Assembly: GCA_014607495.2 (NCBI GenBank)
Contig: CP053153.1
Coordinates: 8,556,001-8,620,000, forward strand
Direction of reading: 5' to 3'
Source: Carposina sasakii
Taxonomy: Eukaryota; Arthropoda; Insecta; Lepidoptera; Carposinidae
DNA: 64,000 nt
Every line of letters begins with the position of its first letter. The stretch's first letter is position 1. Positions 51,091-63,520 of this stretch are shown here, in pieces. Both the position numbers and the translations under genes were made by a program. The notes under the pieces were generated by a model. It was not told the origin of the DNA. It worked only from the letters and a program-made list of their open reading frames with translations, and searched no databases.

Positions 51091-52624
51091 ATAATAACTA
51101 TAGGTACTATGTATGGTATTTCTTTTAATAAAGTCCGCAATGTGGAACTTTATTTTGTGTAATTAAAGTCCATATTGCTTAGAGATATTGCTTAAAATTT
51201 TGTAGAACAAAAAACAATATTGGTAAGAAATTATTAAGGTTAGAAATTATTACATTTATCTACTCCTAATAGCATACATATACGTACTTATAAACAAAGT
51301 ATATGTTTTACGTCGTCACGTTTTTTTAAAAAAAATCCTTACAATTATTAAAGGCATTAGAAAAATAAATAAATTAGTATTGAAAAATACCTCCGAAAAT
51401 ATAGAGGATTGGTATGGACTTTCAAAAATATCTTTACTTCTCAAACCTAAGTATTTTAAAAAACCTAGTTTGATGAGACTTTTTATACAGAAATAAGTTT
51501 TTAATTGTTATTAACATATGTACATTATCTTTAAAATATTTTATTATGTGTTTTTTTTGTGCACAATAAAGAATTATGAATATGTGCATAATTATGATGA
51601 TCATAAATTTGTGGACTTTAGATAAGTATTCTTTATGACTACCCTCTAAAATAATTTGTATTTTTAGCTACCTTAATATGAAAAGGAATTTCAAAGTGAA
51701 GTGCAAGAACTTCAGGGAACTTCATAGTACCTATATTATTAGAATTATTACATAGCAGTTTAGACAGGATATGAAATATACACAAGGTTATTCTGAGAAC
51801 GTGCTGAGGATATCAAACATACCTACCTCTCTTTGAAAAGAAAAAATACATCTTAACCGCGCCCGACAGATTTATAATGTTGTGATCCTAACTTAAGTAT
51901 GATGAAATGGATAAACCCTTCCAAAATTACTTTGGATTTATAATACCAAGTTAAGTACAACCATGTAAATTATTAAAACAATGTAACTAGACGTTAATTT
52001 AGTTCACAAACTAAAAACAAAAGCAGGTAATCACAAAAAGGAAAATACAAAAGTTTTGCGACGAGTTTATTTTTATACTTAGACACTAATATTTTGACTG
52101 TATTTTATGTCTGAGTTTGCTAATTAGGTATTGTATTAGTATCCAAATTACCGTAACATACATAAGGCAGTAGAGTTTTTTTCGTATCGAGAATGTGATA
52201 ATTAAATTGCCACATCGCCGAGGACGCAAATTATTTATAAATATTACCTAATGCTAGTTCCGCTTTGTTTGTCTCTTTGCAAATGTAACTTATTAGAATA
52301 TTCTTACCAAAGGAAATATACCGAAGGAGATATATATATATATATATATATACAAAGATAGACATTATTGTGAGAATTCGGGTAACAAACTTTAGACGTT
52401 GCCATCAGAATGAGTAATTCTTACTTCATTGCAATAAAATTTATTTTACATTCTTTGAGTAAATTACTAACTATAAATATAACGTATTATTAAAGTTTTA
52501 AGCACACTTGCAGTAAATACATAGATTAAATTAATACATCAATTAAATCGAGGATTAGAATGCTCTTTCGTTTTATGTCACAAATTAAATTTTTAATGGT
52601 CTTTACCTTATATATTTATGATAT
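51091..52624. other. Gene-free AT-rich stretch with TA microsatellite
   Basis: Contains a (TA)n run at about 52329-52351. No exon, RNA gene or transposon recognised otherwise. Confidence 0.45.
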
Positions 52625-52845
52625 TAGTGGACGACCGCGACTCCGTCCGCGTGGACTACAGAAAAAACCAAAATGTCGAAATTATTCGGGATTAAAACAT
52701 TTTCCAGGGATAAAAAGTAGTTATATATTAAGTGGAACCTGTCACAATATATTCCTGAAAACTGCATCTAAATCGGTTCAGCCGTTTCTGAGATTAGCGT
52801 GCACAAACATCGATCCGTTACAATTTTATTATATGTATATATAGA
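52625..52845 (-). mobile_element. Non-autonomous Helitron, reverse
   Basis: On the minus strand it starts TCTATATATACATATAATAA and ends at TCGCGGTCGTCCACTAA, i.e. a slightly changed terminus (CTAA for CTAG). Internal GTGCACGCTAATCTCAGAAA and CAGTTTTCAGGAATATATTG match the family. 221 bp. Confidence 0.72.
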
Positions 52846-53182
52846 AGATTATAGACCGATTGGATAGATGGGATAGATATCTAAGTGAAAATATAAATCC
52901 ATTTTTAATAATAATTTCTTTCTACAAATAGATCCGTCTTCAATTTTTATGTACAGCTTTTAGCCGTAGGAATAAAAAAAACATGCGTAAGTACAGATTT
53001 TGATATACAAGGCTACTAAATAACTAATAGGTTAAATATGGAGATCATAATAAGTAGGTATCTCACAAGTTTTGGCACAGGAAGTTTTTTTTGCAAGTCA
53101 AATATGTATGAGTATTAGTACCTAAACGTATTACCAACTCAATACTCTTAGATGATGTAATATAGGTAATACGACAGTTATA

Positions 53183-53569
53183 CAGGATGTTTTTTGGTGG
53201 CCACCCTTAACGAAGGGTACGTACTCTATACATCAAATAAAGTAAGTTTATGACAAAAATAATGCTGGGAAACGATGTTAATTTTTTTGAAAAAAAAAAT
53301 GAATTACTTGTTCGGGTGGAATTTATAGTGTCCAGTGTTTATGCTAGTTTTTTCATAGACAGATAATAATTATTTCTCGTGAAAAAATCTTGCTACGCGC
53401 GTCAATGCGCATTTATGCAGAAAAACGCAGTCTATTTACTCAACTTTGGACCCTAATATCTTGGAAACCAGACACTTCCCAGGTATGCTTCCATGGAGAA
53501 AAATTATCGTGATGATGAGGAGATGCCATAGTTTTCGGGAACGTTGACGACTAAAAATCATCCTGTATA
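53183..53569 (+). repeat. CAGGGTG-end repeat, copy 3
   Basis: Starts CAGGATGTTTTTTGGTGGCC and ACCCTTAACGAAGGGTACGT, and ends GACGACTAAAAATCATCCTG. Matches 46097-46595 over most of its length but lacks the second terminal inverted segment seen there. Confidence 0.7.
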
Positions 53570-55716
53570 GGTAATTGGTGCCAAGTGTAATGGTTAATAC
53601 CTGCTTGTCGCTTTTAAAATGCAAAATGGTCGTAGGTAGACTCGAACCTCGGCATATTTTGTCGTAGTCTGTCGTATACCGGCCATTCACCGTTTTTAAA
53701 TGGAGGGATATAACTACTGTCATTTTGCTTTATTTATATTCGAAGAGAGCACCGAGTCAATACGCTAAAAAAAACTTATGTTGATAGTGAGTGATGTGTA
53801 ATCTATTCACAAAATTTGCGACTCAAAATGACATATTTATTTTTCAAGATTGTATGAACATTCCTTAGTTGTTTAGGTATTTCTCCATACTACCTAGAAA
53901 ATTTAAAAAAATTTGGAAAGTGCAATTTCAAGGGCTTTTAGTACAATTTCATTCAGTCCGTACTCGAAGGCTCTCGCTCGAGTCATCCTAATTGCATCAT
54001 CACAAATATTTTCACCATGAAAGTATAGTAAGCCTACCTGAGAAGTGTTTGGTCTCCAAGATATTAAGGTCCAAAGTTGAGTTATCAGATTGCACATTAA
54101 GCAAAAACGCATATAGACGCGTGTAACCGTGTAACAAACATTTATTTATTTAGTAATTTAAAAACTTCCTATCAAAAAACCGAACGCAAACAGTGGAGAC
54201 CAAATACATTACGCGTGATCAATTCAATAAAAACAAATAATCCTAATAAATTAAAACCGTTTCCCAACTTTTTTTTACTTTGTTTGATGTAAGTATACCT
54301 ACGATTGCCTCGTAAACGGTGGCAACACACCCTGTATGACGTAACCTGATCTGCCCGATTCGTCAACGCTAAGGCAAAATTACTAATGCTAGAAATGTGA
54401 AATTTGGCCTTGAGCTTCGTTTTGTAAGAAGTTCGAGATTTTTCTAAATTCCCACGGGAACGAGAAATAGAAATAACGAGAATTCTAAGGTTTATGCAGA
54501 CGGAGTCGTGGGCGGCCGCTAATTCGACAATAAACTTATGGATAGGTACTATTATTAGGTACCTATGCAAGCGCTTTAAGCAGATTTTTATTTAATTTAT
54601 ACGAAGACTTCATAAAGCATGTTTATATTATTATCTGTCCATTTTAATAATAAAAGAGAAAGGTGTGGTCATTATTTAGTTTTTATAATAACCGCATTAG
54701 GATCTGCTTTTTTATAGTACCTACCTACTAATAATCACTACCTGTGATCACTACTATAAGAATAAATAAATAATATTAATTTGGCAGATTTAAAATGTTG
54801 AAGTTGAGAGGATACATTTGCAGTTATAACACATGAGTAAAAATTTTAATTAATTTCTTTGAATGCCTCAGGTATCTGCCTATTATTGGCAATCAATGAT
54901 TCTGCAAATTTAAATACTGTCTTGACTTTCAGCAAGTTCTTTCTTTGACTAGAATAATTGAAAGTTAGTAGATGTTGATTTTCAAAAACAAAATTTCCTA
55001 GTATTTTTACTTTGCTTGAGCTTACAGCACACATTAACTTAGCTTAGAGTTTATTCTTTATAAACTGGTACGATAATGAATCACTTGAACGTTTCAAACA
55101 AATAACAGGCATATTTAAAGTAACTTCCACTTTTACAAACTTCATTTTAATTATGAAGTCCCAGTATCGATAAAACTCTATTAATATGTAGTTCCTAAAG
55201 CGAGATCTATGTAAGTAACCCTTTTAATGGAAATTACTCGAAAGGATGAACGTAAACGCGAAGTTAAAGTTAAGAAGTGCATGAATATGTATATAGCCCA
55301 CTATAGTTATTTTCCACTATGAACCCTGATGATGAGCCCACTATATATGTATAGCCTACTCCTCAATAAGCGCCTCGCCCGTCCGTTGCTAGGCGACCGC
55401 CACCTATTTCATTGGCGGGTCCATTCGATTAATTTTTAAAGCTTTCTACTAAAACCAAATCGAAATGTTCTGCACCAGAGATATTTACGTAAGTACTAAA
55501 TAAATGTAGCAGGTAGGGTGTTGTTTATACAGACGGAGTTCATGGTCCGTATCAAAATTGATTACTTTGATTATTTTCACGACTCAATGATACATTAAAG
55601 CTTTTTAATACATCCGTTATTAATCAAAATGTAAAAGTTTGTTGGAATCGCAAAAGAAAAAAAATACGCGCGTTTTACGTAGGTATAGGTAGATTTTGCT
55701 TCAGCTTTTTTTTTAA
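53570..55716. other. Gene-free region
   Basis: AT-rich. It includes a fragment resembling the CAGGGTG-end repeat terminus (about 54285-54340, GTGGCAACACACCCTGTATG) and a GGGAACGAG piece followed by GCAGACGGAGTCGTGGGCGG (54445-54515). No gene supported. Confidence 0.45.
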
Positions 55717-56047
55717 CTAGTGGACGCCCGCGACTCCGTCCGCGTGGACTACAGAAAAAAAAACAAAATATCGAAATTATCCGGAAAAAAACATTTTCCG
55801 GGATAAAAAGTAGCCTATATGTTAAGTGGGACCTGTCACAATATATTCCTGAAAACTACATCGAAATCGGTTCAGCCGTTTCTGAGATTAGCGTGCACAA
55901 ACGCACAGACAAACCGATAAACAGACAATAATTCCAAAAATCATTGTTTTGGGTACTATTGCGTTGATAAAGTATTCTATAATATTTTTTCTTATATATC
56001 TTCCATGTACAGACAGCGATCCGTTACATTTTTATTATATGTATAGA
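55717..56047 (-). mobile_element. Full-length non-autonomous Helitron, reverse
   Basis: On the minus strand: TCTATACATATAATAAAAAT start, CTAG end, inserted between A and T. Contains GTTTGTCTGTGCGTTTGTGC, CGGCTGAACCGATTTCGATG and the terminal hairpin. 331 bp, very like the copies at 19129 and 61155. Confidence 0.85.
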
Positions 56048-56245
56048 TCACAAATGGCCTTGAAAACAGTCGAAGGTAAAATAATTAATAAATTCAGATC
56101 AAACAAGTTAGATAAGTGTGTATTTAAGTATTGTTATCACAAATGGTTACGTGGACAATTATTACTAAAGTATTCACGATGTATATAGATAGGTATATGA
56201 TAATGTATAAGTATGAGATAATGAGACACATCTATTTATAATATA

Positions 56246-56316
56246 CTAGTGGACGCCCGCGACTCCGCGTGGACTACAGACAAAACAAAATGTCGAAATT
56301 ATCCGGATTAAAAATT
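56246..56316 (-). mobile_element. Helitron 3'-end fragment
   Basis: Reads CTAGTGGACGCCCGCGACTC then CGCGTGGACTACAGAC on the plus strand; only the last 70 bases of the element are present and the hairpin has a deletion. Confidence 0.65.
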
Positions 56317-56461
56317 ATTGCAATCATTAGTTATTTGATGGAATTTTGATTTTTATACGTTTTTGGTTACATTTGGACATAATGACATACAAATAAAATG
56401 TACAAAACGACATGGTATGGTATGGTTGTAATGAGGATGAAATAAATATTCCTGCTTCCAA

Positions 56462-56716
56462 AAACGTTTAGAGAAGAGGATCAGAGAATTGAGAGCATCG
56501 AGGCAACGTACAACTGCTCTGATAGATTATAGCTCAGCAAGCGAAGATTTTTCATGCGAGGCAAATGACGACGATAGTGACTGCGCTTGCATTTATTGCA
56601 ATGACCTCTTTTCCCGTTCTAAGCCCGGCGAAGGTTGATTACGATGTATGACTTGTTCCCTTTGGGCTCATGCGTCGTGTGCTGATGTCCCAAAGAATAC
56701 CAAACGATTTAATTGA
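56462..56716 (+). pseudogene. Pogo/Tigger-like transposase C-terminal Cys-His relic
   Basis: One frame reads KRLEKRIRELRASRQRTTAL, an acidic EANDDDSDC stretch, then CIYCNDLFSRSKPGEG, a TGA, and LRCMTCSLWAHASCADVPKN with a stop after RFN. The Cys-x2-Cys ... Cys-x2-Cys-x4-His-x3-Cys spacing is the PHD-like tail known from insect pogo/Tigger-type transposases. The TGA stands where these tails normally have Trp. The catalytic core is not present. Confidence 0.6.
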
Positions 56717-56988
56717 GATCTTTGTTCTTAAAAATTTTTATGTTATTATGTCCTTACCTTATATGTCATTTTGTCCATACTATGTGGACAAAATGGTTTT
56801 TGTGATTAGTCATATTTTTTCTTATTATATATTTTATTATAGTTCCTACTTTATTAAAAGACTGTGTTACCGATTGTCAATGAACCTAAGATGACTATAA
56901 ACGATTGAGTCTGATTATAATGCCATTAAATAAATAAATATGATTGAAAAACAAAACACCCTGTCATTTTGTCCGTACATCCCCTGTA

Positions 56989-57068
56989 GGCTACTTTTTA
57001 TCCCGGCAAAATGTTTCCGTTTTGTTTTTTCTGTAGTCCACGCGGACGGAGTCGCGGGCGTCCACTAG
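56989..57068 (+). mobile_element. Helitron 3'-end fragment
   Basis: GGCTACTTTTTATCCCGGCA through GTAGTCCACGCGGACGGAGT to CGTCCACTAG before T. Only the last 80 bases of the family. Confidence 0.7.
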
Positions 57069-58424
57069 TTTTGAAATAAAATACGAGCGAATTTTAAAAA
57101 CCTTTCTCATTCTTCCTGTAACAAAGTTAGGTATTACATAATTTACATTAAGAAAGTAAAAGCCTAACTTACAAGTATTTTGACTTAACTAAAACTCATA
57201 ACTTCACCTTAAAATACCCTAAAGTACTTAGTTTATGCCCCAAGTTTCTTCAAGCAGGTACTATACTTTTATATTACGCAAATTGGAATCTTACACCAAG
57301 GTAGTCAGAGTTTAAATTGATCGGTAGGTACAATAAGTTTGCCTGCTAATTTACTTGGTAATACTAAGAGGTGGTAAAGAACAAGATAAACTTTAGTTTC
57401 AGTTAAACCATTTATTTAATATTAATTACCGAAGAGATTTGTCTATGACTTGGCAAAAAGTCTTAAAGAAATTAAGGGGAATTAACGAGGAAGTCTTTCA
57501 ATTTATATATTTTAATAAATTTCTATATTTAAAACAATTTTACAATTATATTTTAAAATTATTTAATCTAAATTTTATTGCAACATTTCTTGAATTCATA
57601 AAAGAAAGATATCTTGACTTTTGTAGGTAAAGTAAGTTTCAAAATTTATGAGAATCTGCCAAAAAGCTGATTGAAAATTAGAATCTTTATCGCCAGCTTG
57701 CAGTGATATTAAAGTAATAAATGGAAGAACTTTACTTTATCTTTCTTTCTACTTTGCATTTTGTACCATTAGCATTAAAACTTATTAGTATAATACTTAG
57801 GTAGGTAAGTAGGTACTGACTGTCTACTGTATAAGATATAAATAATTAGACAACGACTACCGATTCTATTAGTAGTTTAGATCGATAGGATATGCACTTC
57901 CCATATATGTACCTAGTTATAATAAATTACTATAGAACTCAATCTTTCTCGATAAATAGGTACGGCTCTATGGTACAGCTGTATTGATAACTCGATAAAT
58001 CTACAGTTGATTTTCCAGATTTGCCGACAACTCTATCGACTATAGCAGAGAAATATCAGAGAGAAGTTGCCTGGTTGATAATAATGTCTGACCTTTACCA
58101 TCTCAATCAATCTTGAAGTAATCACAAAACTTAATAGAAACATAAATCAAATGATAGAACATAATACAAGCTGCAATCTATGATGTTGAGAAGTTGTCGA
58201 GTCACTGGACCCTTTGCCGACATCTTACATTTTGTAGGGATCCTTCTAGGCCTCTTGAAGGTAAAGATATTAGGACTTTGTCCATCGAAGCAGAACTTTT
58301 TGATGGTTTCAATGCAGGTAAAATAATAACATATTGTAGATTAGAGATAATTCTTCTACATGTTTGTTTATATCGTACCGTACTGAAAAACAAAGAAAAT
58401 AAGTATACATTAACACTATAGGTA
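57069..58424. other. Gene-free AT-rich stretch
   Basis: No exon, RNA gene or repeat recognised. The short ORFs (for example 57439-57630) have AT-driven composition without domains. Confidence 0.45.
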
Positions 58425-58665
58425 GACCGCAAGACTGAGGTGTCGCTGGGCTGGACACGTATGTCGAATGCACCCAGATAGATGCAAAGATAGCCACTGA
58501 TTGGATACCTACAATCGGAAACCGGCGGCGTAGGAAAAGCCCAGAAGAAGTTGGACTATCTGGATAAGTTGCAGTCAGAGTGGACCAATATAGCGGGAAC
58601 AAGATAAGCGTGGGCACAGATCGGGGAGGCCTTTTCCCAGCGGTGGGACACGGTTTAACCTATTA
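58425..58665 (+). mobile_element. LINE 3'-terminal fragment
   Basis: Diverged coding-like sequence (GGTGTCGCTGGGCTGGACAC, GTATGTCGAATGCACCCAGA, GGCGTAGGAAAAGCCCAGAA) resembling the C-terminal end of LINE ORF2 proteins (a 'RWAGHVCRMHPDR' type stretch), then TTTTCCCAGCGGTGGGACAC near the end. Frames are broken. Confidence 0.55.
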
Positions 58666-59711
58666 AAAGTATAAATTACAACTATGATACATTACAATAT
58701 CACCATAGGTTGAATAAGGCGATTTAAGTACCCTTCAAAGTGATCCTGTGCTATAATAGGGTTAACCACACAAATCAATTACCATCACACTCCATTGAGT
58801 GTGTGTGCCCAAATGGCCCAAGTTTTAGGTTTAGGTATATTATAGAAGGTATAAATGTTGGCTTGTATAGTCACCACTTTGTTGAGAGTCATCCTTATAT
58901 ACAAAAGACATACTCATCCTCTCGAGTAGATAAATGTTAAAGTTCGATAAACCGATAATCGGCACTAGCAGTCTCCAATAACTATGAAGCAAGGTGTTAA
59001 AATGCAGAATATTATGACCATCTGGTTGGAGGGACCAAGTTCAATAGAAATGTTAAGTCGGATTAATTACCTTAAAGGCACTTTTAAACTTTAATGTTCT
59101 AAATGAGACTCAGTAGCGTTATCCAGATAGTAACACCTAATAATGATATAGTATAGACACGGCTGTGTTACCGAAATCGGGTAGCCTGGAGGATCATAAA
59201 GGAGATCTTACAGTCACGTTTAGCATAGCGGGGCAAGATATTAATAATCAGTAACAAGTTGCTAGCTTATCGCCTGAAAGATAGCCCGGATTTCTTCGAC
59301 TCTAACGACATGTACCTACTGAAGGTAATCTAGTGAAGCTCCACATTTAGTACAGGCATTTCTTAAATTACGGCAGTATTAAATAGTAAGTAGATTAGAA
59401 TAGGTTTTTAATTGAGGATTATACACAGATTCAATTGAAACAATTGAAACAATTAGGTACTTAATTAAGTTACAGTCATGAGTATAATATATATACTATA
59501 CCAATACCATAAAACCGGTATATAGTAATAAATTACAAATTAACAGTGACTTCGATAGGAATTTGTTTAATTTAGAGCAGGATCTACATTCCTGATTATT
59601 AATTTCCTCAAACAGATTTATTTTCATTGAAATTAAGTTGCTTTGGTGTTCCAACAATAGAAATAATTTCAATCTTGAACAATAGTAATTTAATTATATG
59701 TTACCTTTGAA
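58666..59711. other. Gene-free stretch with SINE-like repeat
   Basis: A SINE-like copy at about 59157-59310 shares GACACGGCTGTGTTACCGAA, CATAAAGGAGATCTTACAGT and GTTGCTAGCTTATCGCCTGA with the one at 9010. Otherwise AT-rich with no gene. Confidence 0.5.
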
Positions 59712-60640
59712 TTGAGAAATCTGTTTACCAAATCTGAGGGCCAATTCTCAAAAAGTCTCGAGTTGGAACGAATCCGAAACGGAACCGCTGTAGACGCTGA
59801 AGATAACATCATTGCTGTGAGACAACTAATTCTCGAAGATCGTTATGCGACGTATCAAGAGATAGATGTTCTATTAGGCATCTCAGGGACAACCATTCAG
59901 AAGATCTTGCATGAAGCGCTTGGTGTGAGAAAGCTAGTTTGCCGTTGAATACTGCATCTGCTTTCCGAGGATTACAAGGCGGCCCGCATCAGATGGTGTA
60001 AAAAAACTCTGCAAAGGTTCAACCGAGGAGAGTCAAATCACGTCTACGACATCATCAGTGGTGACGAATCTTGTATCTATGCCTACGATCCTGATTCCAA
60101 ACAACAATCTACAATCTGGGTCTTTCAAGACGAGCCAAAGCCGACTAAAGTTGTTCGTTCTCGAAGCACTTCAAAGAAGATGGTGGCCACGTTCGTTGGA
60201 ATAACCGGCCATTTTGCGACTATTGCCCTTGAAGATCGTGGTATACCACAGTTTGTTTACCACAAGTCATCGTCGAACTTCGAAAATCTATAAACTCATA
60301 GCGGCGCATCATCCTGCACCACGACAACGCAAGGTCACACAGCGCTCGTCAGTTAATTGAGTATTTGAAGCAGAAAAAAGTTGAAATTCTTGACAATCCT
60401 CCATACAGTCCTGAACTAAGCTCTAACGATTATCTAAAATTAAGAAATGTCTTCGAGGTCAAAGGTTCCAGTCCGGTGAAAAAGCAGTCGATGCTTTCAA
60501 GCCTACTGCTTTCAAGTCAGCCATTTTGAACACCCCCACTTTAGAGTGGAATAAATGTTATAATAACTGCTTTGAGCGAATGGAAAAGAGTATTAAGCTA
60601 CGTGGTGAATACTTTGAAAAACAACAAAAAGTACTATAAG
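59712..60640 (+). pseudogene. Decayed mariner transposase
   Basis: The first part (59712-59948) is open and reads AEDNIIAVRQLILEDRYATY and LGISGTTIQKILHEALGVRK, the mariner helix-turn-helix. Later pieces in shifting frames include the three catalytic Asp regions: SGDESCIYAYDP, ILHHDNARSHTARQLIEYLK and PPYSPELSSNDY (DD34D type), with WVFQDEPKPTKVV between the first two. Stops and frameshifts begin after 59948. Terminal inverted repeats were not found, so the ends are approximate. Confidence 0.85.
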
Positions 60641-61154
60641 GTTCTAGTTGTGTTTTTTCTTCAAACGACAAAACTTAAAGGAACCAACCAAAAGAAAAAT
60701 AAATAATAGAAACCTCCTGAATTAGGAGTCTTCCGGCGACTCGGACCACTTGAAACTCGGACCGCGGTCTCAATCGCCGGATCTAGTAAATTTAATATTT
60801 TTCTTCCGGCGACTGGGACCACGCTCAATATAGATAAAAAAATCTGTTGTTCCGATCGATTTGTAGTAAAGTCAGAAGAAAAAGAATTTGAATAAGAACA
60901 ATTTTTTTATGAAAATCGTTTTAAATCCGACAAATTGTTGAAAAAAATCAGTTTCAATACCTCATGCAAATAACAATTATGTAAGGTGATAACAATTACT
61001 ATAAATTAATATAACAATATAAAAATATATTTTTTTAACTTAAACAAACAATTTAAAAAATCACAATCTGTTTATCAAACCAGTTCCTTACAAAAAGTTT
61101 AATGACAAATTTAAATTTTTAAAAATCTGCCTTTTATATATTAACTATTAATTA

Positions 61155-61484
61155 TCTATACATATAATAAAAATGTGACGGATCGCTGTCTGTATGGAAG
61201 ATATATGAGAAAAAATATTATAGGAGACCTTTATATTACCTAGGAGACCTAATAGAACCCAAAACAATGATTTTTTGAATTTTTGTCTGTTTGTCTGTGC
61301 GTTTGTGCACGGTAATCTCAGGAACGGCTAAACCGATTTCAATTCAGTTTTCAGGAATATATTGTGACAGGTCCCACTTAACATATAGGCTACTTTTTTC
61401 CCGGGAAAATGTTTTTATCCCGGATAATTTAGACATTTTGTTTTTTCTGTAGTCCACGCGGACCGAGTCGCAGGCGTCCACTAG
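61155..61484 (+). mobile_element. Full-length Helitron nested in the MULE element
   Basis: TCTATACATATAATAAAAAT start after A (61154), CTAG end before T (61485). 330 bp, similar to the copies at 19129 and 55717. Being inside the Mutator-like element it is the younger insertion. Confidence 0.87.
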
Positions 61485-61552
61485 TCTTATACTAAAATTG
61501 TATAGCAATGAATATGCTACGGGAACAATATTCAAGTTGGTTTCAGTACTTC

Positions 61553-61810
61553 CTACATCTGCATGTAGCGTATGAAGTTGATATTGATACAGATTTTAAA
61601 GGTGCCATCAATAAAAAAACGCTTACATGTCTTTAGGTATTTCTTCATTTCTTCACCAGCGAACACTAAAATGTGCTTTTTTCTTTCTCTGTAGTAAGCA
61701 AGCAACAAATTTTGGTCCTTTTTAGGCACTTCAACATCGGCTGCTTTACGGAAAGTTAGTTTTCTTGCTCCAACAAAATTATTCCGTTTCTTGTACAATC
61801 GCTTTTCCAT
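61553..61810 (-). pseudogene. MULE transposase N-terminal fragment
   Basis: 85 residues: MEKRLYKKRNNFVGARKLTF, then LLLAYYRERKKHILVFAGEE and CKRFFIDGTFKICININFI. The FIDGTFK box is the first conserved block of MULE transposases and carries a catalytic Asp. The frame stops just after it, about 70 bases from the nested Helitron, so the rest is lost or displaced. Confidence 0.65.
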
Positions 61811-61969
61811 ATTATAAAAACCGGCAATTTGGATACAACGTGTAGTTGTTTACTGTATACTTCGCGAGGGATCGAGAGAGCTAAAATAAATACTACTGTA
61901 GTGATGCATTGTTATTGGATTGCCTACAATCCGGCGATTGGGACCGCGGTCCGAGTCGCCGGAAGACTC

Positions 61970-62773
61970 GAATTAGTCCATTTTTATATAACACATTTAT
62001 GATAAAATATGTATGTATATACTTTTATTTACAGTAGAGTTAAAGGAAAACCAGAAAACATTACGCTCTTTTGAAAATTCAGATGAAATAAAAATGTGAG
62101 CCCATTTACAATTCACTAAGTACATAAAACATACTGAGGGTACATAGTGATAGAAACATTACATTTTATATAAATCGTTTCGCAAAGTACCTATTTAATC
62201 TCTCTAAGCATTAAAAATACAACCTAAAAAAACTCTAAGATGACACAGCCACAGTCAAAATTAATAGCAAATTATCTTTGAAGCAACATTTTAACCGCAA
62301 CATTTTACTCGTAAAATTCATCTTCGATTGATATCATTGTCAATTCTTTGGCCAAAAAAGTAATTAGGATTTTAGTGATTTACCCCAGATTATTAAAAAT
62401 TTGTTACGCTACATAAAACAATCTTATTCGTCACTGGCGTCATTAAGGAGGTCTCCATGCCGGTCGAGTACCTTTCGTTACTGATAAGGAAAAAAAAGGC
62501 CTTTCTTCTTGTACGTTCTGTATCTCAACGTCTACCGTTGGATTCGAAGAATGAACTGATTAGGTTGAGACCATATTGGTAAAGCTAAGGCGATTTTTCT
62601 ACTATTTACAAGATTGAACTTGCAAAAAACATATTTAGTCGCTAAACATATAAAATGATACCCTGCAGAAGTATGTGTATGTATTTTATTATGGAGTAAC
62701 TAGAGGCAAAGGAGGCCGATTTAGTAAACAGATCACTGCCATCAGTTTATGTCGTAAGTCGTAAAGTATACAT
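61970..62773. other. Gene-free AT-rich stretch
   Basis: Begins with the target duplication of the MULE element. No exon, RNA gene or further repeat recognised. Confidence 0.45.
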
Positions 62774-63121
62774 TGGACGTTTTTCCATTAGACGACGCGA
62801 CAACGACACGATATTTCGTCATCTTATGGGGAGCCGTGTTGTGGTCGTGTCATCTAGTGGAAAAACGAGCCATATTATTTAATACATTTTTGCTTCCAAA
62901 GAAGCCGTGGTCGTGTCGGGTCGTGGTAGTATCGTGGCCGTGTCGTCTAGTGGAAAAGCGACCATTATGACCATTATTGGGCGTTTTTCCACTAGAAGAC
63001 AAAACAACGATACGACCATGACGTTTCGTCATTTAATAGGGAGAACGTTAATACAAAAAAACAGTCGTGTCGTTGTCGTGGTTGTGTCGTTGCCGTGTCG
63101 TTTAGTGGAAAAACGCCCATT
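62774..63121. mobile_element. Two adjacent hAT-like MITEs (GGGCGTTTTTCCACTAG ends)
   Basis: The terminal motif GGCGTTTTTCCACTAGACGAC and its complement GTCTAGTGGAAAAACGCC occur repeatedly: near 62775, 62852-62870, 62950-62966, 62977-62998 and 63100-63119. This fits two elements side by side (about 62774-62970 and 62977-63121), the first with an internal duplication. Interiors are GTCGTGTCGTTGTCGTG-like. The ORFs here follow from the repeat. Confidence 0.7.
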
Positions 63122-63152
63122 GTGCCTGTCCCTATCCGTTCTTACAGCCATT

Positions 63153-63506
63153 TTGCAGCAAATATTGGCCTTGAAATAATGCTTCACTAATAGAAATAGA
63201 TATAAATGGATGCGACACATAGGGATAGGTAGACCAAATTTTAAGTTTATGTTTGTGACGTAAATGTGACGGTCAGAATCGACAGATAATCGCAGTGAAA
63301 CAGCTGCCTTAATGCATTCCTTTTATGTACCGCTATTTCGCTTCGACCAAAATAAATATTTTGTATCTTCCTTCTACAGAAAGTACTGCATACCTATCAT
63401 AATGCACATAATAATGTTGACACCTGCAGTTGGCAGCTTGTCATATTATTCTTAATTACGAGTATATACAATGAAGCATTACTTCAAGGCCAATATTTGG
63501 CTGCAA
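63153..63506. repeat. Inverted repeat pair enclosing 285 bp
   Basis: 63153-63187 (TTGCAGCAAATATTGGCCTT, GAAATAATGCTTC) and 63473-63506 (GAAGCATTACTTCAAGGCCA, ATATTTGGCTGCAA) are reverse complements apart from one indel and one mismatch. No transposase inside; a MITE is the simplest reading. Confidence 0.7.
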
Positions 63507-63520
63507 GGTAGGTATGTTCA

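Larger units (their letters stand above)
60726..61969. mobile_element. Mutator-like (MULE) DNA transposon with 7-bp target duplication
   Basis: Terminal inverted repeats: the left end GAGTCTTCCGGCGACTCGGA is matched exactly by the complement of the right end. The left copy then has a 16-base insertion before GCGGTCTCAATCGCCGGAT. GAATTAG flanks both sides (60719-60725, 61970-61976). Inside are a MULE-type transposase fragment (minus strand) and a nested Helitron (61155-61484). 1,244 bp. Confidence 0.8.

Noticed and set aside
54172..54570. 132-codon reverse-strand ORF
   Set aside because: Spans two different repeat fragments and has no recognisable domain.
62773..63220. Cluster of ORFs with HNGRFSTRRHG-type repeats on both strands
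   Set aside because: Products of the GGGCGTTTTTCCACTAG MITEs and their GTCGTG-rich interior.
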